Part shown: positions 1-4,875 of the stretch, one piece after another
How positions within the stretch are numbered: position 1 is the first letter of the stretch
Layout of the letters: each line of letters begins with the position of its first letter
Source of the DNA: Actinotalea sp.
Lineage (GTDB): Bacteria > Actinomycetota > Actinomycetes > Actinomycetales > Cellulomonadaceae
DNA: 5,061 bases
Direction of reading: 5' to 3'
Assembly: GCA_014360395.1 (NCBI GenBank)
Contig: JACIXM010000444.1
Coordinates: 1-5,061 of the forward strand
The notes under the pieces: model-generated
What the model was told of the DNA's origin: nothing
Databases searched by the model: none
Seen by the model: the letters and a program-made list of their open reading frames with translations, nothing else
Position numbers and translations under genes: made by a program

Positions 1-2342
1 ATCTGCAGGACCGCGTAGAGCCCGTACAGCACCCGCCGCAGCTCCACGACGTCCTCGGGCGTCGCCTCGACGTCGGGCAGCCCGTCCAGCAGGTGCCGCA
101 GGCGGACGACCTCCTGCTCGATCTCGGCGTGCGTCCGGCTCAGCGCGGCCGTCGCGTCGTGCCCGCCGAGGGCCCGCGCGAGCAGGGGTACCAGGACCTC
201 CTCGTCGTGGTGCTCGTGGGGGACGAGGTCGTTCTCCAGACGCTCCAGCAGCCGCCGTGCAGCGGCGAGGTCGGCGACCTCGCCGGGCGCCTCCGGCTCC
301 TCCAGGGCGTCCGCGACGGCACGGACCTCCTCGACGATCGGCAGGACGGCGTCGTGCTCGCCCCACAGCACCCGGGCCGCCTCGGTGTCGGCGGGCGTCA
401 GGCGACGCCGGGACCGGACCGGCACGACGGCCCGCAGCGCGACGGCGATGGCCAGCACGTCGATGACCTCCTGCACGACGGCGCCGAGGGCCGGCGGCAG
501 GTGGCCGGCCGCGGCGACGCCCATGGCGACGAGCGAGAGCCCCATGCCGACGACGGCGGCCTGCAGCGCGATACGGCGGGCCCGCCGGGCCGCCGTGATG
601 GCGTCGCCGAGGGCGTCGACGCGGTCCGTGGTGAGGACGACGTCCGCCGCCTCCGAGGACGCCGTGGCGCCCCTCGCCGCGAGCGCGACGCCGACGTCGG
701 CGGCCGCCAGGGCAGGAGCGTCGTTGACGCCGTCCCCCACCATGACCGTGGTGCCCCGGCCGGACTCCGCGTGGATCACCTCGAGCTTGCCCGCCGGGTC
801 GCGCTCCGCGACCACGTCGTCGACCCCCACGACCCGGCCGACGGCGCGCGCGGTGTCCCACCGGTCCCCGGTGAGCAGGACGACGCGGCGCACCCCCGCG
901 GCCCGCAGCACCCGGACCGTCCGGGGCGCGTCGGCCCGCACCGGGTCCTCCAGCAGCACCGCCCCGGCGGGTCGTCCGTCGACCCCGACGAAGACGGTGA
1001 GCGACCCGTCGAGGGCGGCGCGGCGACGGGCGCGCCGCGCCCAGGTGTCCAGCGCGGCGGCGTCGGGACGGGCGTCGGACGCGGTGCCGGAGGGGGCGGC
1101 CGCGCCCACCCAGGCGGCCCGACCCACCTGGACCTCGTGCCCGTCGACCCGCCCGCGCAGTCCGTGCCCGTGCACCTCCTCGACGTCGGTGGGCAGGACC
1201 AGCGGGAGGCCGCGCCGGGCGGCCGCCGTGACGATCGCGCCGGCGAGGACGTGCGGGGACATCTGGTCCAGCGAAGCGGCGAGGCGGAGCACCGCGTCCG
1301 CGTCGAGCGCCGGCACGCCGGGTCCGGCCGGCGGCGTGAGGACGGCGCTGACGACCGGCCGCCCCTGCGTGACCGTCCCGGTCTTGTCGAAGAGCACCAC
1401 CCGGGCACCGGCCAGCCGCTCCAGCGGCCCCCCGCCGCGCACGACGACGCCCAGCCGCGCCGCCCGGGAGATCCCGGACATCACCGCGATGGGCGCGGCC
1501 AGCAGCAGGGGACACGGGGTCGCGACGACCAGCACCGCGACCGCCCGGACCGGGTCACCGGACAGCAGCCAGGCACCGCCGGCGACGACGAGCGTCAGCG
1601 GGACGAACAGCACCGCGATCCGGTCCGCCGCCCGCACGAACGGCGCCGACGACGCCTGCGCCGCCTCGACCAGCCGGACGATCCCCGCGTAGGTGGACGC
1701 CTCGGCGGCGGCCGTCGCGACGAGCTCGACCTGCCCTCCCGCGTTGACCACGCCGCTGCGGACGTCCTGGCCGACCCCGCGCTCGACGGGCAGCGGCTCC
1801 CCGGTGAGCGCGGACTCGTCGAGCACCGCCGGGCCGAGCAGGCGCCCGTCCACCGGCAGCACCTCGCCCGCCGCGACCACGACGACGTCGCCGGGCAGGA
1901 CCTCCTCGGCGGCGACGTCCCGCACCTGGTCCCCGGCCCGCAGCCGGGCCCGGCGCGGCGCGCGCTGCACCAGCAGGGCCAGCTCCCTTCGGGCCCGCGC
2001 CGCGGCCCGCGCCTCGAGCGCCTGGCCGGACGCGAGCATGACCGCGATGACCGCCCCCGCGAACGCCTCCTCCACCACCAGCGCCCCGACGAGGGCGAGG
2101 ACGGCGATGACGTCGACCGTGGGTCGGCGCTCGCGCGCGGCCCGGAGGGTCGTACCCACGGCGAACGCCAGCCCGACCAGGGTGCCCGCTGCCCAGAGCC
2201 GGTCCGCGGCGGACACGGCGTCGAGCCACCACGCGACCCCGCCCGCGGCGAGGAGCGCGGTCGAGACGACGAGCAGGAGCCCGACCAGCTTGTCCTGCTC
2301 GACGCGTGCGCCGGCCACCTCCCCATCGTCCGCCGCGCCCAC
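1..2342 (-). CDS. P1B-type (P1B-5-like, TPCP) heavy-metal ATPase with C-terminal hemerythrin-like domain, partial at the 3' end
   Basis: This is an ATP-driven metal efflux pump of the inner membrane. The frame is open from 2342 to the left edge (780 codons) with no stop, so the C-terminus is cut off. Counting from GTG at 2342: TM helices lie near residues 18-40, 45-65 and 74-108 (two helices). The actuator domain carries DESALTGEP, with TGEP at 180-183. Two more helices lie at about 241-293 and include TPCP (275-278). The phosphorylation motif DKTGT starts at D319. The nucleotide domain has SPHV (362-365) and a GHGLRG loop (392-397). TGD is at 491-493 and GDGVND at 536-541. A last helix pair (about 591-638) contains QEVID (624-628). 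Residues from about 655 form a hemerythrin HHE domain: WGEHD (H663), HEHHDEE (709-715) and THAEIE (H738). The expected final H...EE lies beyond the edge. There is no N-terminal metal-binding domain. TPCP plus HHE is known from P1B-5 pumps such as rhizobial Nia (Ni/Fe). The substrate here is inferred. The start is uncertain: GTG at 2342 or 2318, neither with a good ribosome site. Confidence 0.93.
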   Translation of the reverse strand, partial: MGAADDGEVAGARVEQDKLVGLLLVVSTALLAAGGVAWWLDAVSAADRLWAAGTLVGLAFAVGTTLRAARERRPTVDVIAVLALVGALVVEEAFAGAVIAVMLASGQALEARAAARARRELALLVQRAPRRARLRAGDQVRDVAAEEVLPGDVVVVAAGEVLPVDGRLLGPAVLDESALTGEPLPVERGVGQDVRSGVVNAGGQVELVATAAAEASTYAGIVRLVEAAQASSAPFVRAADRIAVLFVPLTLVVAGGAWLLSGDPVRAVAVLVVATPCPLLLAAPIAVMSGISRAARLGVVVRGGGPLERLAGARVVLFDKTGTVTQGRPVVSAVLTPPAGPGVPALDADAVLRLAASLDQMSPHVLAGAIVTAAARRGLPLVLPTDVEEVHGHGLRGRVDGHEVQVGRAAWVGAAAPSGTASDARPDAAALDTWARRARRRAALDGSLTVFVGVDGRPAGAVLLEDPVRADAPRTVRVLRAAGVRRVVLLTGDRWDTARAVGRVVGVDDVVAERDPAGKLEVIHAESGRGTTVMVGDGVNDAPALAAADVGVALAARGATASSEAADVVLTTDRVDALGDAITAARRARRIALQAAVVGMGLSLVAMGVAAAGHLPPALGAVVQEVIDVLAIAVALRAVVPVRSRRRLTPADTEAARVLWGEHDAVLPIVEEVRAVADALEEPEAPGEVADLAAARRLLERLENDLVPHEHHDEEVLVPLLARALGGHDATAALSRTHAEIEQEVVRLRHLLDGLPDVEATPEDVVELRRVLYGLYAVLQ

Positions 2343-2381
2343 CTGGCCGGGCGGGGCCGAAGGTCATGGCTGCCGCTCCGG

Positions 2382-2410
2382 TTGCCGACCCCCCGTGCCG
2401 CTCGTACGTT
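2382..2410 (+). promoter_or_regulatory. Possible sigma-70-type promoter for the 2498 membrane-protein gene
   Basis: TTGCCG (2382-2387) and TACGTT (2405-2410) are separated by exactly 17 bases. This fits the relaxed TTGnnn-N17-TAnnnT pattern of actinobacterial housekeeping promoters. Transcription would begin near 2417, leaving a leader of about 80 bases before the ATG at 2498. The site lies in the 155-base gap between two divergently oriented genes (2343-2497). I see no convincing minus-strand promoter for the ATPase and no clear operator palindrome in this gap. Short promoter matches are common by chance, so this is a moderate to weak call. Confidence 0.35.
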
Positions 2411-2497
2411 CGAGCCAGACGGGCGCTCCTCCGGCCCCGGGCGGCACCCCCGGTGACCTGCAGGGACACGAGCCCGCACGACCGGACGGAGACCGCC

Positions 2498-3349
2498 ATG
2501 ACCACCCACGACGACCGAACCGGTGGCGCGCACGCCGCCCCGGGCCCGGTGGACCAGCCGACCCGCACCGACCGCACCGAGCCGGTGCGCGACCGGGACG
2601 GTGACGGCGTCCCGGACCGCTACGACGGCGACGCCGACCGGCGTGACGACCGGCACCACGACGACCGGCACCTCGACGACCGGCACCTCGACGACCGGCA
2701 CGACGACCGTCGTGCGTCCGGCGCCGCAGCTGCGGGTGCCGCCGGGGGCGCGGCGGCCGGTGGTGCCGCCGCGCGTCCGGCGCCCGCCCCGGACGCCGTC
2801 GTCGCCGACCGCCACACCGTCCTGGCCCGCGAGCGCGAGCAGTTCGGCGGGATGAAGTTCGGCTCCGCGTTCTTCGGCTGGCTCGCGGCGATGGGGACCG
2901 CGGTGATCCTCACCGCGCTCGCCGCCGCGATCGGGACCGCCGTCGGTCTCGGCGCCGACGCGTCCGCGGACGCAACGGCCGAGACGGTCGGCTGGGTCGG
3001 CGCCATCGTGCTGCTCGTCATCCTCTTCGTGTCCTACTTCGCCGGCGGCTACGTCGCCGGGCGGATGGCGCGGTTCGACGGGGCCAAGCAGGGCGTCGCC
3101 GTGTGGCTGTGGGCCCTGGTCATCGCGATCGCCGTGGCCGTGCTCGGCCTCATCGCGGGCGCCGAGTTCAACGTGCTCGCCGACGTCAACGCCTTCCCCC
3201 GGATCCCGGTGAACGAGGGTGACGTGACGACCGTGGGCCTGATCGTCGCGCTCGTCGTCGCGATCGCCGCCCTCGTCGGGGCGGTGCTGGGCGGCATCAC
3301 CGGCATGCGCTACCACCGTCGCGTGGACCGCGTGGGTCTGGGCGTCTGA
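2498..3349 (+). CDS. Four-helix membrane protein of unknown function with Asp/Arg/His-repeat N-terminal tail
   Basis: The product has 283 residues. The frame is open further upstream, but ATG at 2498 is chosen because GGAG (2488-2491) sits six bases before it and coding-like composition begins there. Residues 1-117 are hydrophilic. They contain a calcium-loop-like DRDGDGVPD (32-40), then DDRH-type pentapeptide repeats (50-72), then an Ala/Gly/Pro linker (73-100). The C-terminal part has four predicted membrane helices, at about 122-149, 162-186, 198-220 and 245-268. It includes conserved-looking stretches such as QFGGMKFGSAFFGW (115-128) and YFAGGYVAGRMARFDGAKQG (180-199), and ends in a basic tail. 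The protein has no cysteine. The membrane part resembles an uncharacterised actinobacterial protein type that I recall but cannot name. No catalytic motif is visible. It is divergent from the metal ATPase and is followed seven bases after its stop by a strong hairpin. A role in metal handling or envelope stress would be guesswork. Confidence 0.85.
   Translation: MTTHDDRTGGAHAAPGPVDQPTRTDRTEPVRDRDGDGVPDRYDGDADRRDDRHHDDRHLDDRHLDDRHDDRRASGAAAAGAAGGAAAGGAAARPAPAPDAVVADRHTVLAREREQFGGMKFGSAFFGWLAAMGTAVILTALAAAIGTAVGLGADASADATAETVGWVGAIVLLVILFVSYFAGGYVAGRMARFDGAKQGVAVWLWALVIAIAVAVLGLIAGAEFNVLADVNAFPRIPVNEGDVTTVGLIVALVVAIAALVGAVLGGITGMRYHRRVDRVGLGV
2645..2709 (+). repeat. 15-bp in-frame tandem repeat encoding DDRHx pentapeptides
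   Basis: The unit gacgaccggcacctc occurs at 2660-2674 and 2675-2689. A near copy (ending cac instead of ctc) is at 2645-2659, a copy shortened to 12 bases at 2690-2701, and a degenerate end at 2702-2709. The period is a multiple of three and lies in frame with the gene at 2498. It therefore yields DDRHH, DDRHL, DDRHL, DDRH and DDR, an acidic, basic and histidine-rich hydrophilic run. The nearly identical DNA units suggest recent slippage expansion, so copy number may vary between strains. Confidence 0.9.
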
Positions 3350-3355
3350 CCGTCG

Positions 3356-3390
3356 CGGGTGCGCCGGGGGGCCGACCCTCGGCGCACCCG
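3356..3390 (+). terminator. Strong hairpin between the membrane-protein gene and the DUF2892-like gene (terminator or attenuator)
   Basis: CGGGTGCGCCG (3356-3366) is perfectly complementary to CGGCGCACCCG (3380-3390). Four more inner pairs (3367-3370 with 3376-3379, one of them G-U) give a 15-bp stem around a five-base loop. It begins seven bases after the stop at 3347-3349. No U-run follows, which is usual for stem-only terminators proposed in high-GC actinobacteria. It ends only ten bases before the ribosome-binding site of the next gene. It could therefore attenuate read-through, stabilise the upstream mRNA, or separate two independent transcripts. The fold is seen directly; the function is inferred. 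Confidence 0.6.
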
Positions 3391-3414
3391 ACCGCAGCGA
3401 GGAGTGGGACGAGC

Positions 3415-3891
3415 ATGGTGCACGAACCGGACGACCCGGTCCGCGGGGCCACCACGGACGACGTCAACCGTGACCTCGACGAGCAGCGCGTGCGCGACGT
3501 CGCCCGCCTGCGGGGCGCGGACGAGGCCGCGATCAGCGACCGCCTGGCCGAGCTGGACCGGGAGTGGGACGTCGAGCGGGTCCTGGAGCTCAACGCCGCG
3601 TCGCTCACGCTCGTCGGCGTCGCCCTGTCCCGCCTGCACTCCCCCCGCTGGCTGGTCCTGTCCACCATCGTGCCGGGGTTCCTCGTGCAGCACGCGCTGC
3701 AGGGCTGGTGCCCGCCCATCGAGGTGTTCCGCCGGCTCGGCGTGCGGACACGGCGGGAGATCGACACCGAGCGCACGGCGCTCAAGGCCCTGCGCGGCGA
3801 CTTCGCCGACGTGCCGGCACGCGACGCGGACACCGGGGCCGCCCCCGAGGAGGTCGCTCGCCTGGCCCTGGAGGTCAGCGCCCGTCGCTGA
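3415..3891 (+). CDS. DUF2892 / YgaP-like small membrane protein
   Basis: The product has 158 residues. ATG at 3415 is preceded by AGGAG (3400-3404) with a ten-base spacer. Residues 1-56 are hydrophilic, charged and probably helical. Two closely spaced hydrophobic stretches follow: about 60-74 (AASLTLVGVALSRLH) and 78-97 (RWLVLSTIVPGFLVQHALQG). They are followed by WCPPIEVFRRLGVRTRREID (98-117), then a polar tail. The WNxxR-like entry, the paired short helices and the trailing G(W)CP motif fit the DUF2892 family, whose helices form the membrane part of YgaP, a rhodanese-linked inner-membrane sulfurtransferase. Here there is no rhodanese domain. Cys99 is the only cysteine in the protein. The gene lies between two hairpins, so it may be transcribed on its own. 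A role in sulfur or redox chemistry is suggested only by family and by the neighbouring thioredoxin. Confidence 0.85.
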   Translation: MVHEPDDPVRGATTDDVNRDLDEQRVRDVARLRGADEAAISDRLAELDREWDVERVLELNAASLTLVGVALSRLHSPRWLVLSTIVPGFLVQHALQGWCPPIEVFRRLGVRTRREIDTERTALKALRGDFADVPARDADTGAAPEEVARLALEVSARR

Positions 3892-3904
3892 GCCGCCGGG
3901 CGTA

Positions 3905-3938
3905 CGGTGGGAGGGCCTCCTGGGCCGGCCTCCCGCCG
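3905..3938 (+). terminator. Hairpin downstream of the DUF2892-like gene, likely terminator
   Basis: Bases 3905-3914 pair with 3929-3938, with one U-G pair at 3908/3935. After a bulged G at 3915, 3916-3917 pair with 3927-3928, giving about 12 pairs around a nine-base loop. The hairpin starts 13 bases after the stop at 3889-3891 and lies upstream of the operator at 3970. It would separate the DUF2892-like transcript from the thioredoxin unit. No U-tract follows. The surrounding GC richness makes chance hairpins likely, so the call is moderate. Confidence 0.45.
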
Positions 3939-3969
3939 GCCGGGAACATCCGGGGCAGTCGCCGGGTTG

Positions 3970-3985
3970 ATACCCCCAGGGGTAT
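3970..3985. promoter_or_regulatory. CsoR/CstR-type operator palindrome upstream of the thioredoxin-DUF302 unit
   Basis: ATACCCC (3970-3976) and GGGGTAT (3979-3985) form a perfect 7-bp inverted repeat around the centre CA. This matches the TACCCC...GGGGTA type of site recognised by the CsoR/RcnR/CstR repressor family, whose members sense Cu(I), other metals, formaldehyde or persulfides. It lies 55 bases before the ATG at 4041. It overlaps possible promoter hexamers: TTGATA at 3967-3972 on its left arm and TATGGT at 3983-3988 on its right arm. I cannot pair these into a convincing -35/-10 with normal spacing. A bound repressor would block RNA polymerase in either case. I see no second copy and no repressor gene in the window, so which family member binds, and what it senses, is open. 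Confidence 0.7.
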
Positions 3986-4040
3986 GGTCGTGCCGTGGGG
4001 CCGACCGCCCACCGCACCCCGCTGACCGAGAGGAGCACCC

Positions 4041-4403
4041 ATGGCGACCGTCGACCTGACCGCCGAGACCTTCGAGAGCACCGTCGACTCCGACAAGCTG
4101 GTGCTCGTGGACTGGTGGGCCGCGTGGTGCGGCCCGTGCCGCATGTTCGCGCCCGTCTACGAGGCCGCGTCCGAGAAGCACCCGGACGTCGTGTTCGGCA
4201 AGGTGGACACCGAGGCCGAGCCCGAGCTGTCCGGCCAGGCCGGCATCAGCTCCATCCCGACCCTCATGATCTTCCGCGAGGGCGTCCTGCTCTTCGCCCA
4301 GCCCGGCGCGCTGCCCGGCAACGCGCTCGAGGACCTCATCAAGCAGGCCAAGGCCCTCGACATGGACGAGGTCCGCGCGGAGCTGGCGAAGGCGCAGTCC
4401 TGA
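4041..4403 (+). CDS. trxA: Thioredoxin
   Basis: This is a cytosolic thiol-disulfide oxidoreductase of 120 residues, slightly longer than the classical protein of about 105-110. The active site WCGPC is at 29-33 (C30 and C33, the only cysteines). The buried aspartate equivalent to E. coli Asp26 is D24, in VDWWAAWCGPC. The cis-proline loop is SIPT (P73), followed by the usual glycine-containing beta strand and terminal helix. An added charged tail (about 104-120, ALDMDEVRAELAKAQS) makes up the extra length. There is no signal peptide. ATG at 4041 has a strong AGGAG at 4031-4035 with a five-base spacer. The stop shares its A with the start of the DUF302 gene, so the two are almost certainly co-transcribed and translationally coupled behind the CsoR/CstR-like palindrome. 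The electron donor and the specific target are unknown. The symbol follows family usage; a genome may carry several thioredoxin paralogues. Confidence 0.95.
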   Translation: MATVDLTAETFESTVDSDKLVLVDWWAAWCGPCRMFAPVYEAASEKHPDVVFGKVDTEAEPELSGQAGISSIPTLMIFREGVLLFAQPGALPGNALEDLIKQAKALDMDEVRAELAKAQS

Positions 4404-4798
4404 TGGGCTACGCGATCAGCACCGTCCTGGACCGCCCGTTCGACGAGGCCGTCGAGGCCACCCGCGCCGCGCTGAAGGACCAGGGCTTCGGCGTCCTCAC
4501 CGAGATCGACATGTCCGCGACCCTCAAGACGAAGATCGACGTGGACATCCCGCGTCAGGTCATCCTCGGCGCGTGCAACCCGCCCCTGGCTCACCGCGCG
4601 CTCCAGGCGGAGGAGACCATCGGGCTCCTGCTGCCGTGCAACGTCGTCGTACGGGACCTCGGCGACGGCCGCACCGGCGTGGACTTCCTCGACCCGCAGG
4701 TGATGAGCGAGGTCACGGCCAACCCCGGGGTCGGGGCGGTCGCCGACGACGCGGCGGCGCGCCTGCAGGCCGCGCGCGAGGCCCTCGTCGGCGCCTGA
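4403..4798 (+). CDS. DUF302 domain protein
   Basis: The product has 131 residues and is essentially one DUF302 domain, with no signal peptide or membrane segment. The family hallmarks are visible: GFGVLTEIDMSATLKTKI (28-45), GACNPPLAHRAL (56-67) and GLLLPCNVVV (74-83), the latter two each with a cysteine (C58 and C79). A C-terminal helix follows (about 113-128). ATG at 4403 overlaps the thioredoxin stop as TGATG. Translation probably starts by re-initiation, since I see no separate strong ribosome site. The molecular function of DUF302 is not established. Family members often occur near sulfur, metal or redox genes and sometimes beside CsoR-family regulators, which agrees with the operator upstream of this unit. 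The tight pairing with thioredoxin makes a thiol-based function plausible, perhaps through C58 or C79, but that is inference. Confidence 0.93.
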   Translation: MGYAISTVLDRPFDEAVEATRAALKDQGFGVLTEIDMSATLKTKIDVDIPRQVILGACNPPLAHRALQAEETIGLLLPCNVVVRDLGDGRTGVDFLDPQVMSEVTANPGVGAVADDAAARLQAAREALVGA

Positions 4799-4850
4799 CA
4801 GCGGGGCGCCGGCGACCCGGGGCCGACCCCCGCACGGCACCGCTCCTCGA

Positions 4851-4875
4851 CGCCCCGGCCTCAGCGGCCGGGGCG
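4851..4875. terminator. Strong symmetric hairpin downstream of DUF302, likely terminator
   Basis: Bases 4851-4860 (CGCCCCGGCC) pair perfectly with 4866-4875 (GGCCGGGGCG), giving ten pairs around the loop TCAGC. It lies 52 bases after the DUF302 stop and is the strongest fold in the 4799-4850 spacer. That spacer otherwise shows only a five-pair hairpin at 4818-4832. Being symmetric, it could also end transcripts arriving from the right on the minus strand. The stop codon of a possible minus-strand frame falls in its loop. No U-run is present on either strand. Confidence 0.6.

Noticed and set aside
385..1692. Second long plus-strand frame of 435 codons rich in Ala, Thr, Arg and Ser
   Set aside because: It is in another register across the same ATPase. 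The composition is the typical out-of-frame product of GC-rich DNA, with no domain.
93..2456. A 787-codon plus-strand open frame spanning the ATPase region
   Set aside because: It is the exact codon-register antisense of the minus-strand ATPase. High G/C at third positions removes stops on both strands. The minus strand gives all P-type ATPase motifs in order, while the plus frame gives an Arg/Gly/Asp-rich sequence with no recognisable domain.
1555..2577. Minus-strand frame of 340 codons that includes the well-placed ATG at 2367
   Set aside because: Its product is low-complexity Gly/Arg/Ala and it overlaps the ATPase in a different register. Only its start context is of interest, and that is reported as a finding.
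2645..2709. CRISPR-like or iteron array
   Set aside because: The units are directly abutting 15-bp copies with no spacers and are in frame within a coding region, so this is a coding tandem repeat.
1595..3316. Minus-strand frame of 573 codons crossing the divergent gap
   Set aside because: It runs antisense through the four-helix membrane protein and out of register through the ATPase. It has no coherent domain and is Arg/Gly/Asp-rich throughout.
3297..4181. Minus-strand frames opposite the DUF2892-like and thioredoxin genes
   Set aside because: They would run through the operator, two hairpins and two well-supported plus-strand genes, and their products are Arg/Ser/Pro-rich without motifs.
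3995..4402. Upstream extension of the DUF302 frame through the thioredoxin gene, which would give a 267-residue protein
   Set aside because: The extension is an out-of-frame reading of thioredoxin with no domain. The DUF302 domain begins right at the ATG at 4403.
4157..4840. Minus-strand frame of 227 codons opposite thioredoxin and DUF302
   Set aside because: It is antisense to two genes with clear family motifs and shows no recognisable domain itself.
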